From contig DCGR01000070.1 in NCBI GenBank assembly GCA_002315285.1, positions 1 through 49,354 of the forward strand: a DNA stretch of 49,354 nucleotides. The letters are read 5' to 3'. This stretch comes from Bacteroides sp. UBA1773. Lineage in GTDB: Bacteria > Bacteroidota > Bacteroidia > Bacteroidales > Bacteroidaceae. Shown here piece by piece: positions 15,271 through 24,853 of the stretch. Position 1 is the first letter of the stretch. The number at the start of each line of letters is the position of its first letter. Position numbers and translations under genes: made by a program. The notes beneath the pieces were generated by a model that was not told where the DNA came from, ran no database searches, and saw only the letters and a program-made list of their open reading frames with translations.

Positions 15271-17337
15271 ATGATGAACAACAATCAACCCCAGGATGAC
15301 AAAGCATTAGGCAAATATGCAATCAATCTGATAGAAGCAGCCAAAAATGGCAAACTCGACCCTGTGATTGGTCGAGATGATGAAATTCGGCGCGTGTTGC
15401 AGATTCTGTCGCGTCGTACCAAGAACAATCCTATCCTGATAGGTGAACCTGGCACAGGAAAGACTGCCATTGTGGAAGGACTGGCTCAACGAATACTCAG
15501 AGGTGATGTGCCTGAAAATCTTCGCAACAAACAGCTTTTCTCACTCGATATGGGCGCTCTGATAGCTGGTGCCAAGTATCAAGGTGAATTTGAGGAACGT
15601 TTGAAGAAGGTAATCAATGAAGTGGTGGAGGCAGCAGGTAACATCATCCTTTTCATTGATGAAATCCACACGTTGGTAGGTGCTGGTCAGACATCGGGAG
15701 CCATGGATGCTGCGAATATCCTGAAACCGGCATTGGCTCGTGGCGAATTGCGGAGCATCGGAGCAACCACCTTGGATGAATACCAAAAATATTTTGAAAA
15801 GGATAAAGCCCTCGAACGACGTTTCCAGACGGTGATGGTGAATGAGCCAGACACCCTTAGCAGCATCAGCATTTTGCGAGGTCTGAAGGAGAGATATGAA
15901 AACCATCACAAGGTCCGCATCAAGGACGAGGCCATCATTGCCGCCGTGGAACTCAGCAATCGATACATCACAGAGCGTTTCTTGCCCGACAAAGCCATTG
16001 ACCTGATGGACGAGGCTGCAGCGAAACTGCGTATGGAGCGCGATAGCTTACCTGAAGAATTGGATGAGATAGAACGTAGGCTGAAGCAGTTGGAAATAGA
16101 ACGTGCGGCCATCAAACGGGAAAAGGATGAGGCCAAATTGTTGGAACTGAACAACGAGATAGACCGATTGAGCAAACAGGACAGGCTGTGGCGCACGAAA
16201 TGGGAGGCTGAGCGCGCTTTGGTGAACCGCATCCAACAGAACAAGCAAAGCATCGAACAACTTCGGTTTGAAGCAGATAGGGCTGAGCGTGAGGGCAACT
16301 ATGCGAAAGTGGCGGAAATCAGGTATGGCAAATTGAAGGAACTTGAGGATAGCATCCAGCAAACACAAGCCGAACTGAAACTCAAGCAGGGCGGTGATGC
16401 CATGGTGAAGGAGGAAGTGACGGCGGAGGACATCGCAGATGTCGTGTCGCGTTGGACGGGCATTCCCGTCAACAAGATGTTGCAAAGCGAACGCGAAAAG
16501 TTGTTGCATCTCGAGGCCGAATTGCATAAACGCGTAATCGGACAAGATGAAGCCATTCAGGCCGTAGCCGATGCGGTGAGACGTAGCCGTGCCGGTTTGC
16601 AAGACCCGAAACGCCCGATAGGCAGCTTCATTTTCATGGGGACAACTGGCGTGGGGAAAACAGAACTGGCGAAAGCACTTGCTGATTACCTGTTCAATGA
16701 CGAATCGTTGATGACACGCATTGACATGAGTGAATATCAGGAAAAATATACGGTGAGCCGACTTATCGGAGCTCCTCCAGGATATGTAGGCTACGATGAG
16801 GGGGGGCAGCTTACCGAGGCTGTTCGGAGAAAGCCGTATTCCGTTGTGTTGTTCGACGAACTTGAAAAGGCTCATCCTGATGTGTTCAATGTACTCTTGC
16901 AGGTGCTTGATGATGGCCGACTGACCGACAATAAAGGCCGGACCGTGAATTTCAAGAACACCATCATCATCATGACCTCGAACATGGGACAGGAGTATCT
17001 GAAAACACTTCGTCCGGAGTTCCTCAACCGTATTGATGGAATCATCGACTTCCGACCCCTTCAGAAAGAAGAGATTCGAGAAATTGTGAAGTTGCAGATA
17101 GCAGGCCTTAATCGGATGCTGAGGGACAATGATGTGAGCATAGAACTGACCGAAGGGGCTTTGGAATTCCTCGCTATGGAAGGTTATAATCCACAGTTCG
17201 GCGCGCGGCCCGTCAAACGCGCTATCCAGCAATATCTGCTCAATGAATTGTCGAAGAAATTGTTGGCACAAGAACTTGACAGGAGTAAACCGATTGTTGT
17301 GGATGCTGAAGATGGTCGGTTGTCGTTCCACAACTAG
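15271..17337 (+). CDS. clpB: ClpB-type AAA+ disaggregase lacking the N-domain
   Basis: The 688-residue protein has both AAA+ modules of ClpB. The D1 Walker A GEPGTGKT lies at about residues 58-65 with Walker B LFIDEIH. A long coiled-coil M domain spans about 275-395. The D2 Walker A GTTGVGKT lies at about 457-464, with the substrate loop GYVGYDEGG. The M domain separates ClpB from ClpA/C. Usual ClpB has about 860 residues; here the substrate-binding N-domain of about 150 is absent, and in D2 the stretch between TSNMG and RPEFLNR is roughly 20-30 residues shorter than usual. The start is well supported by AAAGGAG, and upstream sequence does not encode an N-domain. Both catalytic modules look intact, so this is probably a working variant. 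Whether a full-length ClpB exists elsewhere is not known. Confidence 0.88.
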   Translation: MMNNNQPQDDKALGKYAINLIEAAKNGKLDPVIGRDDEIRRVLQILSRRTKNNPILIGEPGTGKTAIVEGLAQRILRGDVPENLRNKQLFSLDMGALIAGAKYQGEFEERLKKVINEVVEAAGNIILFIDEIHTLVGAGQTSGAMDAANILKPALARGELRSIGATTLDEYQKYFEKDKALERRFQTVMVNEPDTLSSISILRGLKERYENHHKVRIKDEAIIAAVELSNRYITERFLPDKAIDLMDEAAAKLRMERDSLPEELDEIERRLKQLEIERAAIKREKDEAKLLELNNEIDRLSKQDRLWRTKWEAERALVNRIQQNKQSIEQLRFEADRAEREGNYAKVAEIRYGKLKELEDSIQQTQAELKLKQGGDAMVKEEVTAEDIADVVSRWTGIPVNKMLQSEREKLLHLEAELHKRVIGQDEAIQAVADAVRRSRAGLQDPKRPIGSFIFMGTTGVGKTELAKALADYLFNDESLMTRIDMSEYQEKYTVSRLIGAPPGYVGYDEGGQLTEAVRRKPYSVVLFDELEKAHPDVFNVLLQVLDDGRLTDNKGRTVNFKNTIIIMTSNMGQEYLKTLRPEFLNRIDGIIDFRPLQKEEIREIVKLQIAGLNRMLRDNDVSIELTEGALEFLAMEGYNPQFGARPVKRAIQQYLLNELSKKLLAQELDRSKPIVVDAEDGRLSFHN

Positions 17338-17420
17338 AAGTCGATTTTGAAATCATTGATAAGATGTAATGTTTGAATTCAAATAAGTCGTAGGTTTCAC
17401 AAACGAAGGTGATGTTTTTT

Positions 17421-17528
17421 TTGCAACCCTGTGCGCAAACGCATGGGGTTGCAATGGATATTGACAGGGTGGTGTCAGGGCTTTCTTTCCGTGTAAAACA
17501 ACTAATTATGACTTGTTTTTCACGGAAA
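17421..17528 (+). terminator. Two strong hairpins downstream of clpB
   Basis: Bases 17421-17454 form a 15-pair stem with a CAAA loop; its two wobble pairs are G-U only in plus-strand RNA. Bases 17486-17501 and 17513-17528 form a second 16-base inverted repeat with one mismatch and an 11-base loop. Neither is followed by a clean T run, so they may act as a 3' stabiliser or a weak terminator, or the second as an operator for the gene at 17612. Confidence 0.5.
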
Positions 17529-17584
17529 ATGAGTAAAAAATTACAATAATTTCGCAAAAATGAGCAGATGACATAAATAATTTG

Positions 17585-17592
17585 TATCTTTG
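17585..17592 (+). promoter_or_regulatory. -7 box of the lipoprotein-rsmG operon
   Basis: TATCTTTG matches TAnnTTTG exactly, 20 bases before the ATG at 17612. The 5' leader would be very short. No -33 TTTG is at the normal distance. Confidence 0.6.
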
Positions 17593-17611
17593 AGCGAAAT
17601 TTGGAAAATTA

Positions 17612-18448
17612 ATGAAGGCTATTACGCGTCTGGGGTTGATTTGCTGTTTGCTCCATTTTCTTGCGGGCTGTTCGGCTTGGAATAAGGAGTTTGTGAAGAG
17701 TATAGTGTATGAGGAATTACATGACTCGATTTTGCCTATTCCACAAGACGGGACGCCACGCTGTGTTTTCAGTGCTACGATTGCCTTTTTCGATTCTTAC
17801 AACGACAAGGCCCGTGCGCTGAATGCCCAAATTGCCAACTGTATTCTGGGGACTGATGGCAATGTCACGCATATGGGGCCTCAAAAAGCTGTGGAGAAGT
17901 TTCGTGACGATTTTTTCCAACTCTATAATGATGAGGTGGCTCCGTTGGTGCAAAGTGATTTCGCGGATGGAATGCCTGTGGCGGAAATGCCCGAGTGGTA
18001 TAGCATCGCTCGCAATGTAAAGACAAGGCTTTTTTGTGGACGAGACAGTGTGGTGTGCTACGAACTCGGCATTGCCGATGATAGAGGGGGAGCTCATCCA
18101 AGCACATATTTGTTTTGGTACAATTTCGATATGCGTAATGCAACGTTGATAACGCCGGCAAATTATCTCGACGTGAATGCTGCAGGCCTGAAAACGTTAC
18201 TCGAGGAGGAATTGGTAAAGGTTGTTGCCGAGAAGACTGACGACGAAATAGCCAATATGGATGAGCTGAAAAAAGAATATGGCATTCCCTATGGCGACAG
18301 TTTGTACATACCAGAGAATTTCATGCTGAAAGAGAGTTGTGTGAGCTTTCTGTTCAATCGATATGAGATAGCCCCTTATGCTTTGGGCGATATCCAACTG
18401 GAAATTCCTTACGATAAGATAAAGCCTTACCTTAGGAAACAAGATTAG
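17612..18448 (+). CDS. Lipoprotein with a DUF3298/RsiV-like C-terminal domain
   Basis: The 278-residue protein has a lipoprotein signal (hydrophobic to LAGCS, lipid on the cysteine near residue 20). The C-terminal segment (about 215-275) contains the FLFNRYEIAPYALGDIQLEI pattern typical of DUF3298, often joined to a DUF4163-like region in envelope proteins related to RsiV and PdaC. The ligand or enzyme activity is unknown. It is followed after five bases by rsmG, so it shares a transcript with RNA-modification and metabolic genes; the link is probably only transcriptional. Confidence 0.75.
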   Translation: MKAITRLGLICCLLHFLAGCSAWNKEFVKSIVYEELHDSILPIPQDGTPRCVFSATIAFFDSYNDKARALNAQIANCILGTDGNVTHMGPQKAVEKFRDDFFQLYNDEVAPLVQSDFADGMPVAEMPEWYSIARNVKTRLFCGRDSVVCYELGIADDRGGAHPSTYLFWYNFDMRNATLITPANYLDVNAAGLKTLLEEELVKVVAEKTDDEIANMDELKKEYGIPYGDSLYIPENFMLKESCVSFLFNRYEIAPYALGDIQLEIPYDKIKPYLRKQD

Positions 18449-18453
18449 CTGTT

Positions 18454-19083
18454 ATGATAGACATTATTCTGAAATATTTTCCAAACTTGTCAGAGCGTCA
18501 GCGACAACAGTTTGGTGCCCTTGAAGCGCTTTACACTGATTGGAACGCGAAAATTAATGTGATTTCGCGCAAGGACATACAGAACCTTTACGAACATCAT
18601 GTGCTACATTCGTTGGGAATAGCCAAGATGCTGTGTTTCAAGCCGGGCACGCGTGTAATGGATTTAGGGACAGGAGGCGGATTCCCTGGCATACCTTTGG
18701 CCATAATGTTTCCCGAATGCCAATTCCACTTGGTGGATAGCATAGGCAAGAAAATCCGTGTGGCTACCGAGGTGGCTCAGGCCATAGAACTGCAAAATGT
18801 CACCTTGGCTCATTGCCGTGCGGAAGAGGTGAAGGAAAAGTATGATTTCGTGGTAAGTCGTGCCGTCATGCCACTTGCCGACCTGATGAAACTCATTCGC
18901 AACAATTTCGCAAAGGAACAACACAATGCCTTGCCGAATGGTCTCATTTGCCTAAAAGGGGGAGAACTTGAACATGAAATCCTTCCATATAGGAAAATAG
19001 CCCTGGCGCAGGAATTGTCAAAGGATTTTGAGGAAGAATATTTCAAAACAAAAAAGGTGGTTTATGTTCCTGCAAAAGTTTGA
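18454..19083 (+). CDS. rsmG: 16S rRNA (guanine-527-N7) methyltransferase
   Basis: The 209-residue SAM enzyme methylates G527 in the 530 loop of 16S rRNA. It shows the N-terminal helical part with WNAKINVISRKD, the SAM loop MDLGTGGGFPGIPLA (from about residue 69), the VDSIGKK block and VVSRAVMPL. Length is normal. Its end overlaps the next gene by 20 bases. Confidence 0.95.
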   Translation: MIDIILKYFPNLSERQRQQFGALEALYTDWNAKINVISRKDIQNLYEHHVLHSLGIAKMLCFKPGTRVMDLGTGGGFPGIPLAIMFPECQFHLVDSIGKKIRVATEVAQAIELQNVTLAHCRAEEVKEKYDFVVSRAVMPLADLMKLIRNNFAKEQHNALPNGLICLKGGELEHEILPYRKIALAQELSKDFEEEYFKTKKVVYVPAKV

Positions 19084-19702
19084 ATTCAACATGTTGCCTG
19101 TCAATAGCTATCTTATTTGGGACGAAGCCAATGAGGCAGCTATTATTGATGCTGGCATGTATTTCCCGGCTGACTTTGCTTCGTTGGCATCGTTTGTGGA
19201 CACTCACAAGCTACATCTTACACATCTGTTGTGCACACACCTGCATTTCGACCACACTTTTGGCAATGCCTTCATGCTTCGTGAGTATGGTTTGAAGGCT
19301 GAGGCGCATGAGGCAGACTTGGCATGGCTGACCGACATAAACACCGCCCAATGCAATATATGGGGAATACCCTTACATGATACATGGCCAGCCGTTGGAA
19401 AATGGTTGCATGATGGTGACCAGATTTCGGTAGGAAACATGACGCTGCGTGTGATTCACGTACCAGGGCATTCAGAAGGGGGATTGGCATTCTATGATGA
19501 AACTGACAGTTGTATTTTCACAGGCGACACGCTTTTTGAGGGGAGCATGGGGCGGACTGATTTGAAAGGTGGATCGTTCGAGAAAATCGTCCAGTCTCTT
19601 CATAAGTTGAGCACTATCCCTGACAACACGATAGTCTATCCTGGACATGGCAATTCCACAACCATCAAAGCCGAAAAACAGCAAAATCCCTATATGAAGT
19701 AG
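19064..19702 (+). CDS. MBL-fold metal-dependent hydrolase (glyoxalase II-like)
   Basis: The 212-residue protein has the metallo-beta-lactamase zinc motif HLHFDH (H59 to H64), a later histidine in VPGHSEGG, the metal-bridging aspartate in FTGDTLFEG, and the final PGHGNSTTI. It resembles the short glyoxalase II-type hydrolases of the YcbL group, which hydrolyse thioesters such as lactoylglutathione in some species. Bacteroidales usually lack glutathione, so the true substrate is unclear. The ATG at 19064 lies inside rsmG; an upstream frame extension is less likely. Confidence 0.85.
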   Translation: MFLQKFEFNMLPVNSYLIWDEANEAAIIDAGMYFPADFASLASFVDTHKLHLTHLLCTHLHFDHTFGNAFMLREYGLKAEAHEADLAWLTDINTAQCNIWGIPLHDTWPAVGKWLHDGDQISVGNMTLRVIHVPGHSEGGLAFYDETDSCIFTGDTLFEGSMGRTDLKGGSFEKIVQSLHKLSTIPDNTIVYPGHGNSTTIKAEKQQNPYMK

Positions 19703-19735
19703 AAAACGTAAACAACAATCAAAAATAAAAAAACA

Positions 19736-22576
19736 ATGGATTTATTGACCGAACGACACAACGGCATCAACTTAACGGAACAGCAGGTGATGCTCGAAAA
19801 AATTGGAGTTGGCTCACTCGATGAGTTGATAGATAAGACTATCCCTGCAAACATTCGTTTGCAGAAGCCACTTGAACTCGACCAAGCCATGACCGAACGT
19901 CAGTTTGCCGAACACATCAATATGTTGGCCAGCAAAAACAAACCTTACACTTCATACATTGGCTTGGGATGGTACGACACGATTACTCCGGCTGTCATTC
20001 AGCGCAACATTTTCGAGAACCCTGTTTGGTACACTTCGTACACCCCTTATCAAGCCGAGGTGTCGCAGGGACGTTTGGAGGCCTTGATGAATTTCCAAAC
20101 TGTTATTTCGGATCTTACAGCCATGCCACTGGCCAACTGCTCGTTGCTCGATGAAGCTACTGCGGCGGCCGAAGCTGCGACCATGATGTACGGATTGAGG
20201 TCGCGTGAACAGCAAAAAAACGGAGCAAACGTGTTGTTTGTCGATGAAAACATCTATCCTCAGAATTTGGCTGTCATCCGAACACGTGCCATTCCTCAGG
20301 GAATGCAGGTGAAGGTGGGTGATTGGAAAAACTGTGAATTCACGACTGATTTGTTTGGATGTGTCTTGCAATATCCCAATGCGCAAGGACGTGCTGAAGA
20401 CTACAGCGCATTTGTCGAAAAAGCCCACGAGGCAGGATGCAAGGTTGCGGTTGCTGCCGACATCTTGGGTCTGGCTTTGCTCACGCCTCCAGGAGAGTGG
20501 GGGGCCGACATTGTGTTTGGTAGCACCCAGCGTCTGGGTACGCCCTTGTTCTATGGCGGGCCTTCTGCTGCATATTTTGCCACTCGCGATGAATTCAAGC
20601 GAAACATGCCGGGCAGAATCATAGGGCTCTCCAAAGACAAATATGGGAAACTCTGTTACAGATTGGCCTTGCAAACACGTGAGCAGCATATCAAGCGCGA
20701 AAAAGCTACATCAAACATCTGTACGGCACAGGCATTGTTGGCTGTAATGGCGGGTATGTATGCCGTATATCATGGTCAGGAGGGTATTCGTAACATAGCG
20801 AAACGTATTCATGGTTATGCGGAATGTTTTGGCAAGGTCATTGCAAAAATGGGTTATGCACAGGAGAATGACGTGTTTTTCGATACGGTGTATGTGAGTA
20901 TGCCTAAGGATGTCACTGTCGATCAACTCCGACAAAATGCGTTGGTTGCATGTATTAATCTCAGATATTGTGACGCTAACCATGTGGCTATCAGCTTTGA
21001 TGAAGTGACCGACGATGAAAAGTTCCAGAAACTGCTTGATGTGTTTGCGTCCACTGCCGAATGTGCGTCCGTACAAGTTGCAAATGTCGAGGAAAGGGAT
21101 GTTCAGGGTAAGTTGGCAAGAACTTCGACATATCTTACGCACGAAATCTTCGAATGTTATCACACAGAAACAGAGATGATGCGTTACATCAAGCGTCTTG
21201 ACCGTAAAGACATTTCGCTTGCTCACTCTATGATTTCGCTCGGATCGTGCACTATGAAACTGAATGCCGCAGCGGAAATGCTTCCTCTCAGCAATGCTGC
21301 ATTCATGAATATCCATCCATTGGTTCCGGTAGGTCAGGCTGCCGGCTATCAGGAACTCATTTCCAACTTGAGCCGGCAGTTGAAAGTCATTACAGGTTTT
21401 GCCGGTGTCACATTCCAACCAAACTCAGGAGCCGCCGGTGAATATACGGGTTTGCGGATAATCCGTGCATATCTTGAGAGCGTAGGCCAAGGACATCGAA
21501 ACAAGATTCTGATTCCAGCTTCGGCGCACGGCACAAATCCTGCTTCAGCGGTACAATGTGGATATACCACCATCACCTGTGCTTGTGATGAGCGTGGCAA
21601 TGTGGATGTGGAGGATTTGCGTCAGAAAGCCGAAGCCAACAAAAATGAGTTGGCAGCTCTGATGATCACTTACCCGAGCACACATGGCATTTTCGAACCG
21701 GAAATAGCGAAAATATGCGATATTGTTCATGCTTGTGGCGCTCAAGTCTATATGGATGGTGCAAACATGAATGCCCAGGTTGGTTTGACCAACCCAGGAA
21801 GGATTGGTGCGGATTGTTGTCACCTGAATCTGCATAAAACCTTTGCGAGCCCTCACGGAGGTGGTGGCCCGGGCGTTGGTCCAGTCTGTGTCGCCACTCA
21901 TTTGGTGCCATTCTTGCCAAAACATGTAGCTTGGGGTGACTCGACAAATGAGGTAAGTGCGGCACCATACGGCAGTGCTGGAATATTGCCAATAACCTAT
22001 GCGTATATTTGCATGATGGGCGAGGCCGGATTGACACGTGCGACAAAGACAGCCATCCTCAACGCCAACTATCTTGCAGCATGCTTCAAGGATAATTATG
22101 GCATTGTATATAGTGGTGCAACGGGATTCGTGGGTCACGAAATGATATTGGAGTGCCGCCCTATCCATCAGGTTACGGGTATTACCGAAACCGACATTGC
22201 AAAACGCCTGATGGATTATGGTTATCATGCTCCAACACTTAGTTTCCCCGTTCATGGTACTCTGATGATTGAACCGACCGAGAGTGAAAGTCTTTGGGAA
22301 CTAAATAATTTCATTGATGTAATGTTAAATATATTTAAAGAGATTGAGGAGGTTGCCAATGGTACTTACAGCAAGGATGATAATGTGCTTGTAAATGCTC
22401 CACATCCTGAGTATGAGGTTGTTGCGGATGAATGGAAACATTCATATACCCGTGAAAAAGCTGTTTATCCTATCGAATCTGTGCGCGAAAACAAGTTTTG
22501 GATCAATGTTTCGAGGGTAGATAACGCATTGGGCGACAGAAAACTTTTTGCCACACGTTATGGAATGTTTGAATAA
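19736..22576 (+). CDS. gcvP: Glycine dehydrogenase (decarboxylating), P-protein
   Basis: The 946-residue PLP enzyme is the single-chain form of the glycine cleavage P-protein. It decarboxylates glycine and passes the aminomethyl group to lipoyl-GcvH. Landmarks: an N-terminal MLEKIGVGSLDELID, the YTPYQAEVSQGRLEALMNFQ block, the NPAS loop HGTNPASA, and the cofactor lysine K701 in HLNLHKTF followed by the glycine run SPHGGGGPG. GcvT and GcvH are not in the window. It is preceded by 33 A-rich bases after the MBL gene and may be read with it. Confidence 0.96.
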   Translation: MDLLTERHNGINLTEQQVMLEKIGVGSLDELIDKTIPANIRLQKPLELDQAMTERQFAEHINMLASKNKPYTSYIGLGWYDTITPAVIQRNIFENPVWYTSYTPYQAEVSQGRLEALMNFQTVISDLTAMPLANCSLLDEATAAAEAATMMYGLRSREQQKNGANVLFVDENIYPQNLAVIRTRAIPQGMQVKVGDWKNCEFTTDLFGCVLQYPNAQGRAEDYSAFVEKAHEAGCKVAVAADILGLALLTPPGEWGADIVFGSTQRLGTPLFYGGPSAAYFATRDEFKRNMPGRIIGLSKDKYGKLCYRLALQTREQHIKREKATSNICTAQALLAVMAGMYAVYHGQEGIRNIAKRIHGYAECFGKVIAKMGYAQENDVFFDTVYVSMPKDVTVDQLRQNALVACINLRYCDANHVAISFDEVTDDEKFQKLLDVFASTAECASVQVANVEERDVQGKLARTSTYLTHEIFECYHTETEMMRYIKRLDRKDISLAHSMISLGSCTMKLNAAAEMLPLSNAAFMNIHPLVPVGQAAGYQELISNLSRQLKVITGFAGVTFQPNSGAAGEYTGLRIIRAYLESVGQGHRNKILIPASAHGTNPASAVQCGYTTITCACDERGNVDVEDLRQKAEANKNELAALMITYPSTHGIFEPEIAKICDIVHACGAQVYMDGANMNAQVGLTNPGRIGADCCHLNLHKTFASPHGGGGPGVGPVCVATHLVPFLPKHVAWGDSTNEVSAAPYGSAGILPITYAYICMMGEAGLTRATKTAILNANYLAACFKDNYGIVYSGATGFVGHEMILECRPIHQVTGITETDIAKRLMDYGYHAPTLSFPVHGTLMIEPTESESLWELNNFIDVMLNIFKEIEEVANGTYSKDDNVLVNAPHPEYEVVADEWKHSYTREKAVYPIESVRENKFWINVSRVDNALGDRKLFATRYGMFE

Positions 22577-22582
22577 TTATAT

Positions 22583-22590
22583 TACCTTTG
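22583..22590 (+). promoter_or_regulatory. -7 box of the SGNH-bactofilin-MBOAT operon
   Basis: TACCTTTG matches TAnnTTTG exactly in the 47-base gap after gcvP, 33 bases before the ATG at 22624. The -33 element is not at normal spacing. Confidence 0.55.
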
Positions 22591-22623
22591 CCGCAAAATA
22601 AAAATATTAAGTAGATAGTTATC

Positions 22624-24252
22624 ATGAGGTTGAAGGGTAAGAACAGCGATCGGTCCAAGACTATTTTGTGGTTTGTCGTGACCGTTACCGCTATCCTTAT
22701 TATCATAAGTTTCATTCCGCCAATCACGATTGGGGGGATGAAACTCAAACGCGTCAATGTGTTGTCTGTTCTTATTGATTTTCATGATTCTATTGTTTCC
22801 AATCAGACTTCTGCTGATATCCTTGACACTACATGCCTGAACGAAAGTTCGGCATTGGCTTTCCTTGATGCACAGTTGGGTAGCAAAGGGGGAAATGACT
22901 ATTTGGCTTTATTGTCCGATTCGTCCGCGGCGGACTCGTTACTTGGAAATGCTGGCCAAGCGTCGGATCCACTCCGCGCAGGAGGCAATGTCGTTCAACT
23001 TTCCGATGAAGACAATGTCATGCTCTCATCGGTTGACTCCTTGACACAATGCGCCACTGAAAGTGAAGCACCAGTCTATGAGTTCAATCATGCCGGCATA
23101 GAGGATTATAGTCATAATGGTGAGATGATTGACCGCTTCTTGCGAGCTTTGACCGTTGATAGCAAAACACGCAACGTCCGTATTGCATTCTTGGGCGATT
23201 CTTTCATCGAAGGTGACATTTTGACTTCTGATTTCCGCCGTCAGCTACAAAGCGAGTATGGGGGAGAGGGACTGGGTTTCATTCCATTTGCCGACCCTAT
23301 TGGCAAGTACAGACCACTTATCAATCAGGAATTTTACAACTGGACATGCTATAATCTGCTCCGCAAAAAGAATGTTCCAGCCAAATACAAAAACGATTTT
23401 TATGTAAGCGGATATGTGAGTGTGCCAAAGCCTGGTGCAGTTGCTACGTTCACCCCTCGTTCCTCTAAACAGGGTTCATCCTCTCTTTCCTCGGCGCGGA
23501 TTATCTTTAAGAACCGCGGTGAAACCGAGATGAAAGTCATTGTCAATAACGCTGATACATTGGATTTCGTTCTTCAACAGAAGGAAGAGGTGCAGCAAAT
23601 CAACATACATGAACAGAACATCCGTTCATTAACTGTTAAATTGCCCAAATGCAATGAGTTCATTGGCTATGGGGTTGTGTTTTTGGGAGAAAAAGGTGTG
23701 AATGTCGATAATTATGGTTTGCGTTCCAATAGTGGATTGAACATGTTTTCCACCGAACTTTCTGTCAATCAGCAAATCAATGACATGTTGCATTATGATT
23801 TAGTTGTTATGGAATATGGCTTGAATGCTCTTCGGAAGGATGTCACCAATTACGACTATTATGCGTCTAAGCTTGAGAGGCTTGTTGATTACATAAAGAT
23901 TTGTTTCCCCAAAAGTGCAATATTGCTCATCAGTGTAGGGGATATTGGCATGAAAAAGGATAATACTATCATTACGGCACCAGCTGTAAAGCCAATGGTA
24001 AAGGCTCAGCGCAAGATAGCCAAAAATAGCAGAGTAGCTTTTTGGAATCTTTTTAGTGCAATGGGAGGAGAGAACTCCATTCAGCGTTTTGTGTCGAACG
24101 GGTGGGCTGCGAAGGATTATTTGCACATCAATCATAAAGGTGGACATGAGATATCGAATCTATTGATTCGTGTTCTGAACGATCAGTTGAACTTGTACGA
24201 GCAAAAGACAATTGGGAAAAACAAGGAATATGTCGAAGAAGCAGCTATTTAG
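22624..24252 (+). CDS. Membrane-anchored SGNH/GDSL protein, PatB/AlgJ-X-like
   Basis: The 542-residue protein has one N-terminal membrane anchor (about 13-34) and then an acidic, low-complexity stalk (about 45-165), so the rest is periplasmic. The SGNH fold begins with FLGDSFIEGD, in which S193 is the predicted nucleophile. D498 and H501 in KDYLHINHKGG complete the Ser-His-Asp set. Between them lies a beta-rich insert (about 255-365), as in PatB, AlgJ and AlgX-like acyltransferases and esterases. The MBOAT protein two genes on supports an acyl transfer role: MBOAT brings acetyl across the membrane and the SGNH protein passes it to a glycan. An acetyl-esterase is the main alternative. The acceptor (peptidoglycan or exopolysaccharide) cannot be read from the sequence. 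Confidence 0.8.
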   Translation: MRLKGKNSDRSKTILWFVVTVTAILIIISFIPPITIGGMKLKRVNVLSVLIDFHDSIVSNQTSADILDTTCLNESSALAFLDAQLGSKGGNDYLALLSDSSAADSLLGNAGQASDPLRAGGNVVQLSDEDNVMLSSVDSLTQCATESEAPVYEFNHAGIEDYSHNGEMIDRFLRALTVDSKTRNVRIAFLGDSFIEGDILTSDFRRQLQSEYGGEGLGFIPFADPIGKYRPLINQEFYNWTCYNLLRKKNVPAKYKNDFYVSGYVSVPKPGAVATFTPRSSKQGSSSLSSARIIFKNRGETEMKVIVNNADTLDFVLQQKEEVQQINIHEQNIRSLTVKLPKCNEFIGYGVVFLGEKGVNVDNYGLRSNSGLNMFSTELSVNQQINDMLHYDLVVMEYGLNALRKDVTNYDYYASKLERLVDYIKICFPKSAILLISVGDIGMKKDNTIITAPAVKPMVKAQRKIAKNSRVAFWNLFSAMGGENSIQRFVSNGWAAKDYLHINHKGGHEISNLLIRVLNDQLNLYEQKTIGKNKEYVEEAAI

Positions 24253-24850
24253 CAATTACCTTAATAGTTTGTCGGTGAAGCATGAATCACCTGAAAGGCA
24301 GAGCACAACCGACAACGAAGATTTGTTTGCACCCGATAACGACGTGCATGATTCTGTAGTCAATAACCATAATAAATTTAAAAACATGAAATTGGGTAGT
24401 ACATCAAGCGTGCAGCAGGCCGAAAACATGCAAAAGGCCATTATTACGAAAGATATGATTATTACTGGGTCTGTCGAGGTCATTTCCGATATGAACATTT
24501 ATGGCGTGGTACATGGCAATGTTATTAGCCAGGGCAACCTTTTGGTGGCAGGCTTGGTGGAAGGCGATATCATGACGAAAGGGCTGACCATTGAAACCTC
24601 CAAGATGCAGGGCAATATTGCAGCCAACGATTACATTGAGATTTGTGAAAATTGTGAGATTGAAGGTGATATTACGTCTAAAGACATCATAATCAATGGC
24701 ACAGTGAGGGGAAACATAAAAGCTTCTGGCCATGTTGCATTGAAGGAAAAGGCTATTGTGACAGGTGACTTGCACACTGGTTCGTTGGAGATTATGAAAG
24801 GTGCCGTTATGAATGGAAAGGTAACCTTTTCTACCGTTCCAGCTGAATAA
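24230..24850 (+). CDS. Bactofilin (polymer-forming cytoskeletal protein)
   Basis: The 206-residue protein has a disordered, charged N-terminus (about 1-60) and a bactofilin core (about 75-200) of short beta repeats rich in GDI, GNV and GTV turns, such as VHGNV, VEGDI, IEGDI, VRGNI and VTGDL. Bactofilins polymerise without nucleotide on the inner face of the membrane and position cell-wall enzymes. The ATG at 24230 follows an AAGGA site and lies 23 bases inside the SGNH gene; a TTG at 24212 is less likely. Its place between two putative acylation genes suggests that it localises that machine. This is inference from context. Confidence 0.9.
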   Translation: MSKKQLFSNYLNSLSVKHESPERQSTTDNEDLFAPDNDVHDSVVNNHNKFKNMKLGSTSSVQQAENMQKAIITKDMIITGSVEVISDMNIYGVVHGNVISQGNLLVAGLVEGDIMTKGLTIETSKMQGNIAANDYIEICENCEIEGDITSKDIIINGTVRGNIKASGHVALKEKAIVTGDLHTGSLEIMKGAVMNGKVTFSTVPAE

Positions 24851-24853
24851 GGT

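Noticed and set aside
16048..17331. 427-codon minus-strand open frame under clpB
   Set aside because: It mirrors the well-conserved ClpB frame; the sense frame has all AAA+ motifs, and the antisense product has none.
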